Assembly (NCBI GenBank): GCA_052078155.1 | Contig: JBQJBP010000003.1 | Span: forward strand, 310,001-374,000 | Reading direction: 5' to 3' | From: CAXBMB01 sp052078155 | Lineage (GTDB): Bacteria > Pseudomonadota > Alphaproteobacteria > Kiloniellales > DSM-21159 | Length of the DNA: 64,000 nucleotides | In this document: positions 1 to 8,202 of the stretch, piece after piece | Layout of the letters: each line of letters begins with the position of its first letter | How positions within the stretch are numbered: the first letter of the stretch is position 1 | The notes under the pieces: model-generated | Databases searched by the model: none | What the model was told of the DNA's origin: nothing | Seen by the model: only the letters and a program-made list of their open reading frames with translations | Program-made: the position numbers and the translations under genes

Positions 1-785
1 GGGCCTACAACTTCTCCCTCTCCGTTAACCTGCGTGACGGCGCACACCACAGCGGCAACTGGGGCGGCGTTCTGGCCAACGCAGGAACCCGACTGACCCA
101 CGCCCTGGCCTGTTTGACGTCTGAAAAAGGCGTCATCACGGTGCCGGGTCTGCGCAACAAACCTCTCAGCAACAGTCTGACGGACGCCTATCAGAAGCTG
201 AAGGTCTCCGGCGGTGACGGCGCGCCGGAAATCGACAACAACTGGGGCGAACCCCATCTCAGCGCACCGGAACGCCTGTACGGCTGGAACACACTGGAGA
301 TTCTGGCCATCAACACCGGCGGGGACGCCAACCGGGCCGTTAACGCCATCCCCGGGGAAGCCAAGGCTGTTTGCCAGCTCCGCTTCACACCCGATACGGC
401 TTGGCAGGACATCATCCCGTCTGTCCAGGAACACCTGAAAGCCAACGGCTTTGACGATGTGGAGGTGGCCCCTGATCGCAACACCGCCATGCCCGCCACC
501 CGCCTGCCGACCGATCACCCCATGGTGATCTGGGCAGCAGAATCCGTGGCCGAAACCCTGGGCGAGCCGCCAGCCCTGCTGCCCAATCTGGGCGGCACCA
601 TCCCCAATGATGTGTTTGCCGAAATCATCGGCATGCCCACCATCTGGGTGCCGCACTCCTATTCCGGCTGTCAGCAGCATGCTCCCAACGAACATATGCT
701 GGCCCCGGTCGCCCGTCAGGGTCTGGCCCTGATGGCGGGGCTGTGGTGGGATCTGGGTGAAGCTGCTTTTCCCCGCTCAGCGTGA
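1..785 (+). CDS. M20-family metallopeptidase, C-terminal part (5' end outside window)
   Basis: The reading frame is already open at position 3, and the stop is the TGA at 783-785. The visible part (about 260 residues) covers the dimerisation (lid) domain and the end of the catalytic domain of a zinc-dependent dipeptidase or deacylase of the ArgE/DapE/CPG2 type. A C-terminal CQQHAPNEH segment supplies the last metal-ligand histidine typical of M20 enzymes, and LPNLGGTIPNDVF precedes it. Such enzymes hydrolyse peptide or N-acyl-amino-acid bonds in the cytoplasm. The exact substrate cannot be told from this fragment. The TTG at 114 lies inside the gene and is not its start. Confidence 0.85.
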   Translation, partial: AYNFSLSVNLRDGAHHSGNWGGVLANAGTRLTHALACLTSEKGVITVPGLRNKPLSNSLTDAYQKLKVSGGDGAPEIDNNWGEPHLSAPERLYGWNTLEILAINTGGDANRAVNAIPGEAKAVCQLRFTPDTAWQDIIPSVQEHLKANGFDDVEVAPDRNTAMPATRLPTDHPMVIWAAESVAETLGEPPALLPNLGGTIPNDVFAEIIGMPTIWVPHSYSGCQQHAPNEHMLAPVARQGLALMAGLWWDLGEAAFPRSA

Positions 786-830
786 CCTCTGCACCGCTGA
801 AGCATTGCGCTTTGGCGGAGCGCCCTTTGG

Positions 831-895
831 CTCTAGAGTTAAATCGCTTGAAATGGACTCACGTCGTGACACAGCTTAAAGCGTGAAAACTCTAG
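831..895 (-). repeat. Truncated copy of the dispersed intergenic palindromic repeat (copy 1)
   Basis: This 65-bp stretch starts with CTCTAGAG and ends with CTCTAG. It reads as the reverse complement of the right half of the copies at 17692 and 20747, sharing AAATCG, GTGGACTCAC-like and AGCGTGAA segments in the same order. It lies between the M20 gene and the small membrane protein gene. No reading frame is seen here. Confidence 0.6.
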
Positions 896-983
896 TCAGT
901 GTATTTGAGGGTGAGTCGCGGTTTTGGCACTGGCGCGAAGCGCGTTTGACGAAACCAACCATGCTCTCAGGAAGGTATGACAC

Positions 984-1238
984 ATGGACTCCCTGCTGCT
1001 GACCATCCAGGAAGAACCGGCTTCACTGCTGCTCGCCGTGATGCTGGTGGCAGGGGTTTACCTCTACTTCCGAACAAAGAAAAACAATGAGATTGTCAGT
1101 CTGGAAGGCGAATCCCGCCGTCATCTGACGGAACGCCTGAACCTGGAACTGACCCAGGATGGCTACGACCCGGCTTCTCCCGAAGGCAAAGAGCTGTTTA
1201 AGGAGCGCTGGAAGGAAGAAACCGAAGACCCCGGTTAA
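984..1238 (+). CDS. Small single-pass membrane protein, unknown function
   Basis: The 84-residue product has one hydrophobic segment at about residues 15-30 (LLLAVMLVAGVYLYF), followed by positive residues (RTKKNN) and an acidic, soluble C-terminus. This predicts an inner-membrane anchor with the tail in the cytoplasm. An AGGAAGG ribosome-binding site lies about 8 bases before the ATG. I do not recognise the family. Its position just before pmbA, with 121 bases between, leaves co-transcription possible but unproven. Confidence 0.6.
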   Translation: MDSLLLTIQEEPASLLLAVMLVAGVYLYFRTKKNNEIVSLEGESRRHLTERLNLELTQDGYDPASPEGKELFKERWKEETEDPG

Positions 1239-1359
1239 GCAGCGTCGACCCCCTTCCGGCGCTTTTCACTCTCTCATTCTTTCTTTGCCTGTTGCCTCTC
1301 CAGCACCTGTGTTAGGAGAGGTTTTCCACTTTTTTACCTGCACGCCTGGAAACCAGTTC

Positions 1360-2724
1360 ATGACCACCAAGACTTCGACCGCCGCCACCTCTGCCCAGGA
1401 TGCCGCCTTGCTGGATCAATTGCTTGACCGGGCCAGGAAAGCCGGTGCCGATGCCGCAGACGGCATTGTCGTGCGCGGAGTTGCCATCAGCCAGAGCCAG
1501 CGCCTGGGCAAGACCGAAAGCCTGGAGCGGGAAGAAGGTCAGGATCTGGGACTGCGGGTTTTCATCGGCCAGCGTCAGGCCATTGTTTCCTCAACGGATT
1601 TCGACGACAAGGCCGTGGCTGAAATGGTCGAGCGGGCTGTTGCCATGGCCAAGGTGGTGCCGGAAGATCCCTATTGCGGTCTGGCTGACCCGGACCAGTT
1701 GGGAGGGGAAGCGCCCGATCTGGACAGCTATGACGCCAGCGAACCCAGCGCCGAAGATCTGATCGAACTGGCCCGCAGCTGTGAAGAGGCGGCCCGCAGT
1801 GTCTCTGGCGTCACCAACAGCGAAGGGGCGGAAGCCAGCTGGTCCTCCAGTTCCGTCCAGCTGGCGGCCAGCAATGGCTTTACCGGAGGCTATGCTGTCT
1901 CCCGCCATTCTCTGGGCGTGTCCGTGCTGGCCGGGGAAGGCCAGGACATGGAAAGAGATTACGACTTCACCTCGACCGTCCACCGGGAAGATCTGGAAGA
2001 CGCCAGCAGTGTTGGCCGCCGCGCCGGGGAAAAGGCCGTCAGTCGCCTGAATTCACAAAAGCCCCCCACCAGCAAGCTGCCGGTGGTGCTGGACCCAAGG
2101 GTGGCAAACTCCATTCTGGGGCATTTTGCCGGGGCCATCTCCGGCCCGGCCATCGCTCGCGGCACCTCATTTTTAAAGGACAAATTGGGCGAGCAGGTGT
2201 TTGCCAGCGGCGTAGATGTGCTGGACAACCCCCATCGCCTGCGCGGCCTGCGGTCCAAACCCTTCGACGCGGAAGGTCTGGCCACCCGCGAACGCACCCT
2301 GATCGACAAAGGCGTCCTGACCGGCTGGGTGCTGGATCTCGCCTCCGCCCGGCAATTGGGGCTGGATCCCACCGGCAACGCCAGCCGGGGCGTATCCGGC
2401 CCGCCCAGCCCCAGCACCAGCAATCTCTATTTCGCCCCGGGCAAGCAATCCCCGGTAGAACTGATCGGCGAAATCGAAGAGGGGTTCTACATCACCTCCA
2501 TGATGGGCATGGGGGTGAATGCCGTAACGGGTGATTACTCAAAAGGTGCCACCGGTTTCTGGATCAAAAACGGCCAACTGGCCCACCCGGTCAGCGAAGC
2601 CACCATCGCCGGAAACCTGCTGGACATGTTCAAGTCCCTGACTCCGGCCAACGATCTGAATTTCAAATACGGTGTCGACAGCCCGACCCTGCGCATCGAC
2701 GGATTGACCATCGCCGGGGACTGA
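1360..2724 (+). CDS. pmbA: TldE/PmbA metalloprotease subunit
   Basis: The 454-residue product belongs to the TldD/PmbA (peptidase U62) family. PmbA (TldE) pairs with TldD to form a cytoplasmic protease that degrades unfolded peptides and matures some ribosomally made peptides; in that family TldD carries the metal-binding site. Family features seen are the early SQSQRLGKTES segment, the central LPVVLDPRVANSILGHF block and the C-terminal NLYFAPG and GFYITSMMGMGVN blocks. I chose the ATG at 1360 because the frame upstream (from 1159) lies in the preceding gene in another frame and encodes nonconserved sequence. TldD is not in this window. Confidence 0.92.
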   Translation: MTTKTSTAATSAQDAALLDQLLDRARKAGADAADGIVVRGVAISQSQRLGKTESLEREEGQDLGLRVFIGQRQAIVSSTDFDDKAVAEMVERAVAMAKVVPEDPYCGLADPDQLGGEAPDLDSYDASEPSAEDLIELARSCEEAARSVSGVTNSEGAEASWSSSSVQLAASNGFTGGYAVSRHSLGVSVLAGEGQDMERDYDFTSTVHREDLEDASSVGRRAGEKAVSRLNSQKPPTSKLPVVLDPRVANSILGHFAGAISGPAIARGTSFLKDKLGEQVFASGVDVLDNPHRLRGLRSKPFDAEGLATRERTLIDKGVLTGWVLDLASARQLGLDPTGNASRGVSGPPSPSTSNLYFAPGKQSPVELIGEIEEGFYITSMMGMGVNAVTGDYSKGATGFWIKNGQLAHPVSEATIAGNLLDMFKSLTPANDLNFKYGVDSPTLRIDGLTIAGD

Positions 2725-2790
2725 CGCCGGGTCCAAGTCCTCAGTCTGAAAAGGCGTCTCGCCTTTTGCGCCTCAGAAAGGTACGCCCCC

Positions 2791-4056
2791 ATGGAACTGA
2801 CCGCGCAAGAACAGAGCCTGCTGGCCGGTGATGCCGGGGAAGGGATGGCCCTTGCCCTGCGCGTTGTCACCGGCACGGCTCGGCTGATGGGCGCACAGCG
2901 ACTGATCCCCGTTCAGTCGGCCCACATAGACGGGGTCATCTATCATGGGGATGCCGGGGTTCATTTCGCTGAAAAGCTGGTGTCGCTGGGGGCGAAGGTC
3001 AGTGTACCGGCCACCACAAACGTGGGGGCGCTGGACCTGCTGTGCCCCGGCACCATCCGCCTTGATGCCCGGAAAAAAGACATGGCCCGGCGCATGATGC
3101 TGGCGCACGAAGATCTGGGCTGCCAGTCCAGCTGGACCTGCGCGCCCTACCAGGCCGGACATCGCCCGCAGCAGGGAACGGACGTGGCCTGGGGGGAAAG
3201 CAATGCGGTGGTCTTCACCAACTCCGTGCTGGGCGCCCGCACCAACCGCTACGGCGATTATCTGGATCTCTGCTGCGCCATTTCCGGCCGCGCACCAGCC
3301 TACGGCCTGCATCTGCAGGAAAATCGCCACGCCACCCTGCTGATCGACACCTCCGCCTTACCGGACCGCCTGAAGCAGCAGGAGGTCTTTTATCCGGTGC
3401 TGGGATCCTGGTTTGGCCGTGCCGTCGGAACGGACATCGGCGTCATCACCGGTTTGCCGAAAGACCTGCCCGAAGACTGGTTGAAAGCCTTTGGCGCAGC
3501 CAGTGCCTCCTCCGGGGCTGTGGCGCTGTTTCACATGGCCGGCATCACACCAGAAGCGCCCAGCGCAGAGGCTGCCCTGAACCATCAGCCTCCTGCCATG
3601 ATTCTGAAACCCACGCTGGAAGATCTGCGGGACGCCCGCGATCATCTCAGCACAGCCAAGACAAAAGCCAGCATCGAGACGCCGGTGGATGCCATTGCCG
3701 TGGGCAGTCCCCATTTTTCCTTTGATGAATGCAAGCGCCTGCTGGCTTTGTTTGCCGGTCGCAAAAGCGCCATCGACTTCTTCATCTGTACGGGACGCCA
3801 TACCCTTCAGGCACTGGAAGACGCGGGGCTCCTGGCCCCTCTGAAAGACACGGGCGTCACACTGGTTGCCGACACCTGTGTGGTGGTCACCCCCATCCTG
3901 AAAGGGTTTAAGGGCTTGCTGATGACCAACTCCGGCAAGTTCGCCCACTATGGCCCGGCCAACACCGGCTACGACAGCCTCTTTGGCTCGCTGGAAGACT
4001 GTGTTGAAACGGCCGTTGTCGGTCAGCTGCGCCGGGATGAAGGGTGCTGGCAATGA
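2791..4056 (+). CDS. Aconitase X catalytic (large) subunit
   Basis: The 421-residue product matches the AcnX/DUF521 catalytic domain. Visible motifs are AHIDGVIYHGDAG, VPATTNVGALDLL, CQSSWTCAPYQ, GESNAVVFTNSVLGARTNRYGD and DTCVVVTPIL. The cysteines in these blocks are the expected Fe-S or metal ligands. Characterised bacterial members dehydrate cis-3-hydroxy-L-proline, while archaeal ones dehydrate phosphomevalonate; the substrate here is inferred only by family. The next gene overlaps its stop (ATGA) and supplies the swivel domain, so the two products should form one enzyme. No proline-catabolism genes sit beside it. Confidence 0.9.
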   Translation: MELTAQEQSLLAGDAGEGMALALRVVTGTARLMGAQRLIPVQSAHIDGVIYHGDAGVHFAEKLVSLGAKVSVPATTNVGALDLLCPGTIRLDARKKDMARRMMLAHEDLGCQSSWTCAPYQAGHRPQQGTDVAWGESNAVVFTNSVLGARTNRYGDYLDLCCAISGRAPAYGLHLQENRHATLLIDTSALPDRLKQQEVFYPVLGSWFGRAVGTDIGVITGLPKDLPEDWLKAFGAASASSGAVALFHMAGITPEAPSAEAALNHQPPAMILKPTLEDLRDARDHLSTAKTKASIETPVDAIAVGSPHFSFDECKRLLALFAGRKSAIDFFICTGRHTLQALEDAGLLAPLKDTGVTLVADTCVVVTPILKGFKGLLMTNSGKFAHYGPANTGYDSLFGSLEDCVETAVVGQLRRDEGCWQ

Positions 4057-4511
4057 CGAACGGCTCACACCCTGGCAAAGCCACCCTGACCACAGCCCCC
4101 TCAAATCTTACTCTGGCAGGGCAGCCCCTGCTGTCCGGACAGGCCAGCGCCGAGCTTTTGCTGTTTGATCGGCCCATTTCCTTCTGGGGCGGCATCGATC
4201 CTGAAACAGGCCGCGTAACCGACCCCCGTCACCCTCAGCACAACGCCTGCATCGCGGGTAAGATCATCGCCCTGCCCGGCACCATCGGCTCTTCGTCTTC
4301 CTCTGCCATTCTGCTGGAGCTGATTGCCCAGGATAAAGGCCCGGCTGGCATCATTCTGGTGGAAACAGACGCCATCTTGCTGCTGGGGGCCCTGGTCGCC
4401 CGGGAACTGGATCATCCCACCCCCCCGGCCTTGTTGCTCAGCAAAGACCAGTTTGCACAACTGGCCCGGCAAAGCCGGGCAAGCATGCAGGTTGTTTTGT
4501 CAGAAGACTGA
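4053..4511 (+). CDS. Aconitase X swivel (small) subunit, DUF126
   Basis: The 152-residue product is the swivelling domain that closes over the active site of aconitase X. The Ser-rich segment LPGTIGSSSSSAILLEL is the family's substrate loop, where a serine is the proposed catalytic base. I chose the ATG at 4053, which overlaps the large-subunit stop as ATGA. A GTG nine bases upstream (4044) is possible but would extend further into the upstream gene. It is encoded separately from the large subunit. The gene ends nine bases before the convergent lipid kinase gene. Confidence 0.88.
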   Translation: MTNGSHPGKATLTTAPSNLTLAGQPLLSGQASAELLLFDRPISFWGGIDPETGRVTDPRHPQHNACIAGKIIALPGTIGSSSSSAILLELIAQDKGPAGIILVETDAILLLGALVARELDHPTPPALLLSKDQFAQLARQSRASMQVVLSED

Positions 4512-4519
4512 CAGCGCGC

Positions 4520-5458
4520 TTACTCCGGGAAGACCAGATTGAGCGCATCCGGCAAGACCCGGATTTCTGTGGGTGCCTGTGCCAGCACATCCCCGTCTCC
4601 CTGCAAAGGGTGAGAGGCCTCCTGATCCCCATCGATGGCAGAAATGGTGATCCTGCGTCCTTCAATGATCCGGTAATCATCCAGTTTCTGAAGCTGGCCG
4701 AAGATCATGGCCGCCGAATAGCGCAGAGCATTCCAACCGCCGGGCCGCTCAAACAGGCAGACTTCCAGCTCATGGGTTTCCAGGTCTGCGCCGGGTGCCA
4801 GGACAAAACGTCCGCCATAGTAGTGGGCGTTACAGACTATGACGGAAGCGGCTTCATAATCATCCCCGTCCACTGTCACCAGGAACCGGGGAAAGCTGTA
4901 GCACCAGAGCTGACGCAGGGTTTCATAGATATAGGCGCCCTTACCAATCCTGCGCTTGAGGTTTCCATCAACAGACGCCACCACCTGGGCGTCGAACCCG
5001 GCCCCGGCCATCAACAGGAAAGCGGTGCCCCCGGCTTCCCCCAACGAGATGGGACGGGGGCGGCCCTTGGCGATGTAGTTCGCCTGCCAGGTCGTTCGCG
5101 CTTTCAAGCCGATCTCAGCCGCCAGAACGTTCGCAGTGCCCAGAGGTAAGAGCGCTAAAGGTGTCGCCTGCGCCCCCTTTTCATTGTGCAGCAGGCCGTT
5201 GACCACCTCATTGATGGTGCCGTCACCGCCCGCCACCACCAGCCTGTCCGTTTCCCCCTTTGCCAGGGTTCGGGCGAACATTTCTGCATCGCCCCGGCAG
5301 CTGGTAGGGCGTTCTTCAACCAGACACCCCAGCGCCCGCAGGTCCGCAACCACGGCCTGATAGCGCCCCACACGACGCGCACCCGCCGTGGGGTTAAAGA
5401 TGACCTGAACCCGTAAAGGGTCGGCCTGGCTGTCCCTAACGGCAGAACTCTGTGGCAA
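4520..5458 (-). CDS. Diacylglycerol kinase family lipid kinase (YegS/DagK type)
   Basis: The 312-residue product has the DAGK catalytic domain: FNPTAGARR near the N-terminus and VVAGGDGTINEVVNGL, which contains the nucleotide-binding GGDGT loop. PLGTANVLAAEIG and the C-terminal GDQEAS segment also fit this family. These soluble or membrane-associated kinases phosphorylate diacylglycerol or related lipids. Members in alphaproteobacteria are often annotated only as lipid kinases, so the substrate is open. The gene is monocistronic and convergent with aconitase X. Confidence 0.88.
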   Translation of the reverse strand: MPQSSAVRDSQADPLRVQVIFNPTAGARRVGRYQAVVADLRALGCLVEERPTSCRGDAEMFARTLAKGETDRLVVAGGDGTINEVVNGLLHNEKGAQATPLALLPLGTANVLAAEIGLKARTTWQANYIAKGRPRPISLGEAGGTAFLLMAGAGFDAQVVASVDGNLKRRIGKGAYIYETLRQLWCYSFPRFLVTVDGDDYEAASVIVCNAHYYGGRFVLAPGADLETHELEVCLFERPGGWNALRYSAAMIFGQLQKLDDYRIIEGRRITISAIDGDQEASHPLQGDGDVLAQAPTEIRVLPDALNLVFPE

Positions 5459-5534
5459 AGCCGTCTGCTCCCTGTTCTCGCGAACCCTCTAAAGATCGCT
5501 CAATTCCGGCTGGTCTGCGACCCCAGAGCAAAAT

Positions 5535-5576
5535 GCAACAGGAGGTGCCTTCCGGGCGACCTCTTCCTGCTGTTGC
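5535..5576. other. Imperfect inverted repeat upstream of the lipid kinase gene
   Basis: GCAACAG plus GAGGTGCC on the left pairs with GGCGACCTC and CTGTTGC on the right, around a short TTCCG loop, with a bulge on one arm. It sits about 77 bases upstream of the lipid kinase start and directly next to repeat copy 2. It may be a regulatory stem-loop or part of the repeat's insertion site. No function can be assigned. Confidence 0.4.
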
Positions 5577-5579
5577 CCC

Positions 5580-5706
5580 ATAGAGCATGATCGGTTTCGT
5601 TGGAAGCGCTTTGGGTTTGTATCTGAACCGTGGGCCATCCCCTAAACCTCTAAATAGAGTGTCACGCTTCAGATGCGGTCAGCGAGGCTTCCAGCAAAAC
5701 CGATAT
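5580..5706 (+). repeat. Dispersed intergenic palindromic repeat (copy 2, diverged)
   Basis: It begins with the family signature TAGAGCATGATCGGTTT, continues with GGAAGCGCTTTG, ACCGTGGGCCATCC, and GTCACGCTTCA, and ends with AAAACCGATATG. The order matches the canonical copies at 17692 and 20747. The central GTGTTATCACGTAGTGA palindrome is lost. The outer ATCGGTTT and AAACCGAT form the terminal inverted repeat. Confidence 0.75.
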
Positions 5707-5729
5707 GCCTCTCGCTAGGTGAGGTGTCT

Positions 5730-5960
5730 GTATTTTCTCAAAGATTCAACGCCTATTCACACGCGATCCAGCAACGCCATTCAGCAAAATAGCATTCTCA
5801 ATCGGAAGTCCACCTTGATTAAAAGACAGGCAGTCAATTTTCACATTACTGTAATAAATCAGTTTGAACGACCTTATTATATGACAAATCCATGTATATC
5901 TCATGTATATTCAGATACATATAGATTTTTTACTTCAATCACCCACTAGATATTGCTAGG
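5730..5960. promoter_or_regulatory. AT-rich control region upstream of the LpxH-like gene
   Basis: The stretch between the repeat and the gene at 6027 is far richer in A and T than its surroundings. CATGTATAT occurs at 5891 and again at 5902, an 11-bp spacing close to one helical turn, followed by the partly inverted ATACATAT at about 5915. A 76-codon frame crosses the region but has no recognisable product. The most likely role is a promoter with bent DNA or phased operator sites. Confidence 0.4.
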
Positions 5961-6026
5961 CCTGCGTTCAACAGAACTGTTTGCTGTTTCCTGCAGCAGC
6001 TCCGTTTGGAAAGAGGACTGGCATTG

Positions 6027-6944
6027 ATGGACGACTCTGCAGCTCCACTTCGTTTCCGTACCGTTTTCATTTCTGACATTCACCTGGGGACCCGCGGGTG
6101 TCAGGCAGAACATCTCTTGGATTTTCTGCGTGAAACAGAGTGCGAGACGATTTTTCTGGTTGGTGACATCTTTGACGGCTGGCGCCTAAAGCGCAGCTGG
6201 TACTGGCCCCAGGCCCACAATGATGTGGTGCAGAAGCTCCTGCGCAAAGCGCGCAAGGGCACCCGTCTGGTTTACGTTCCAGGAAACCACGACGAAGTGC
6301 TGCGGTCCTATGCCGGAAACCACTTCGGCGGTGTCGAGGTCGTTCCGGAATTCATCCATGAAACGGCAGATGGTCGCAAACTGCTGGTCATCCACGGCGA
6401 TGCCTTCGACGGGGTAATCAAGTATGCCAAATGGCTCGCCCTGTTGGGGGACTGGGCCTACAACACCTTGATCGCCATCAACACCTGGTACAACCGGGCC
6501 CGGCGACAACTGGGTTTTGGCTACTGGTCCCTGTCGGCCTTCCTGAAAGCCAAGGTGAAAAACGCCGTCAAATACATTGATGATTACGAGATTGCCGTGA
6601 CCGAAGAGGCGCGGCGGCGCGGTCTCGATGGTGTGGTCTGCGGCCACATCCACAAGGCCGAACAGCGCGACCTCAACGGCGTTCTTTACAACAATACCGG
6701 GGATTGGGTCGAAAGCTGCACGGCTCTGGTCGAGCATGAAGACGGTCGCCTGGAAATCCTCCATTGGGCGGAACTGCGCGGCCTGTCCATGCTGCCCACA
6801 GCCCGCAACAGCAAAGCCCTGCCCCTGGACACCAACCCGGCACTGCAGAACATGGCCCTGGCACTGAAGACTCCGGCCAACAATGCAGCGGCCCCCAAAG
6901 GTGAGAAAGTGCGCAAAGGCAAAAATCTGGGAGCGGCCGCCTGA
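6027..6944 (+). CDS. UDP-2,3-diacylglucosamine diphosphatase family metallophosphoesterase (LpxH-like)
   Basis: The 305-residue product carries the calcineurin-like phosphoesterase motifs in order: SDIHLGTRG (DxH), VGDIFDGW (GDxxD), PGNHDE, VIHGDAFDG and CGHIHKAEQ (GHxH), which bind two metal ions. COG2908 members include LpxH, which removes UMP from UDP-diacylglucosamine in lipid A synthesis. This protein is longer than classic LpxH (about 240 residues), so the exact substrate is uncertain. I chose the ATG at 6027 because GGAAAGAGGA lies just upstream. The next gene overlaps its stop by one base, so the pair is an operon. Confidence 0.85.
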   Translation: MDDSAAPLRFRTVFISDIHLGTRGCQAEHLLDFLRETECETIFLVGDIFDGWRLKRSWYWPQAHNDVVQKLLRKARKGTRLVYVPGNHDEVLRSYAGNHFGGVEVVPEFIHETADGRKLLVIHGDAFDGVIKYAKWLALLGDWAYNTLIAINTWYNRARRQLGFGYWSLSAFLKAKVKNAVKYIDDYEIAVTEEARRRGLDGVVCGHIHKAEQRDLNGVLYNNTGDWVESCTALVEHEDGRLEILHWAELRGLSMLPTARNSKALPLDTNPALQNMALALKTPANNAAAPKGEKVRKGKNLGAAA

Positions 6945-7954
6945 TGCACCTCGCCCTCGTCACGGATGCCTGGTATCCCCAGATCAACGGTGTGGTCCGA
7001 ACCCTGGCCCGCATCAAGCAGGAACTGGAAAGTCTGGGCCTGCAGGTCACCATCATTTCCCCGCAGGATTTCAAAACGATTCCCTGCCCCACCTATCCGG
7101 AAATCCGGCTGGCACTGGCACCAGGGCGAATGGTGCGCAAGCGCCTGCGTGCCCTCTCGCCGGATGCCATTCACATTGCAACGGAAGGTCCGTTGGGCTG
7201 GGCGGCGCGGGGATACTGTCTGAAGCACAACTTCCCCTTTACCACCAGCTATCATACCCGCTTTCCGGAGTATGTATCGGCGCGCATACCGGTTCCATCG
7301 TCCTGGGGATACCGGGTCATGCGGTGGTTCCACGGTCCCTCGAAAGGAGTGATGGTTGCCACAAAATCCCTGCGCAAAGATCTGGAGTCCAAAGGGTTCA
7401 GCAACATTGTTGACTGGACCAGAGGGGTCGACACCGAGCTGTTTCATCCCCGTCAGGAGTCCGTCCTGGATCTGCCCCGTCCCATCTACCTTTATGTGGG
7501 CCGGGTCTCTGTCGAAAAGAACATCGGCGCGTTTCTGGATCTGGAACTGGAAAAGGGCACAAAGGTTGTGGTGGGAGACGGTCCGCAACTGTCTGAACTG
7601 AAAAAGACCTACCCGGACGTGGTTTTCACCGGCGCCAAGGAGGGAGAAGAACTGTCTCGGCACTTCGCCAGCGGCGACATCTTTGTCTTCCCCAGCAAAA
7701 CCGACACCTTCGGTCTTGTCTTGCTGGAGGCCATGGCCAGCGGCCTGCCGGTGGCGGCTTATCCTGTGACCGGTCCCCTGGATGTGGTGGACGGCTTTGG
7801 CGTGGGGGCACTGGACAACGATCTGGCCTATGCCATCAAGCGGGCCATCGTCATTCCAAAGGAACGCTGCCGCGCCCATGCCATGACCTATTCCTGGGAA
7901 GCCTGTGCCCAGCAGTTCCTGGGCAATCTGGCACCCCGCACCGCCGAGAGCTGA
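6944..7954 (+). CDS. Glycosyltransferase family 4-like protein
   Basis: The 336-residue product has a GT-B fold. The N-terminal DAWYPQINGVVRTL is the typical acceptor-domain start of family 4 enzymes related to alpha-mannosyl and sulfoquinovosyl transferases. The C-terminal half has VYVGRVSVEKNI, VGDGPQL and FPSKTDTFGLVLLEAMASG, the nucleotide-sugar site with an EX7E-like motif. TTRGVDTELFHP-like sequence (RGVDTELFHP) separates the lobes. It probably glycosylates a membrane lipid or envelope glycan. Its ATG overlaps the TGA of the phosphoesterase gene, so the two are translationally coupled. Confidence 0.88.
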   Translation: MHLALVTDAWYPQINGVVRTLARIKQELESLGLQVTIISPQDFKTIPCPTYPEIRLALAPGRMVRKRLRALSPDAIHIATEGPLGWAARGYCLKHNFPFTTSYHTRFPEYVSARIPVPSSWGYRVMRWFHGPSKGVMVATKSLRKDLESKGFSNIVDWTRGVDTELFHPRQESVLDLPRPIYLYVGRVSVEKNIGAFLDLELEKGTKVVVGDGPQLSELKKTYPDVVFTGAKEGEELSRHFASGDIFVFPSKTDTFGLVLLEAMASGLPVAAYPVTGPLDVVDGFGVGALDNDLAYAIKRAIVIPKERCRAHAMTYSWEACAQQFLGNLAPRTAES

Positions 7955-8029
7955 TCTGCGGAGCCGACACCTTCCCAGGCGCTGTCCTATTCCTTTTCCC
8001 GCCCCCGCACGCATGTTACTGTCCCTGCG

Positions 8030-8123
8030 GCTTAAGCGAGGCTACCCGGGGTCAACGCGGTCTTTGTGAACTCACTCAAAGAGATCACACGTAACGTGAT
8101 GACCAGAGGGGCTTCGCTTAAGC
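8030..8123. repeat. Intergenic element with terminal inverted repeats
   Basis: The left end GCTTAAGCGAGGC and the right end GCTTCGCTTAAGC form inverted repeats of about 13 bp, with one mismatch, that bound a 94-bp element. Inside is ATCACACGTAACGTGAT, another palindrome. The ends differ from the TAGAGCATGATC family, although CTTAAGC-like and ATCAC/GTGAT pieces recur in both. It fills the gap between the glycosyltransferase and the ABC exporter. Confidence 0.55.
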
Positions 8124-8202
8124 TGTGATTCAGCCCGGTCCAACGACCAGTAACGGATCACACTTCAGACGGATCGTACCCACCGCAGCGGCATAGCACC
8201 CC

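Noticed and set aside
5719..5949. 76-codon frame upstream of the LpxH-like gene
   Set aside because: It lies entirely in AT-rich control DNA with in-phase repeats and has no ribosome-binding site or family resemblance.
6686..8014. 442-codon minus-strand frame opposite the glycosyltransferase
   Set aside because: It overlaps two well-supported genes and has no recognisable motif, so it is an antisense shadow.
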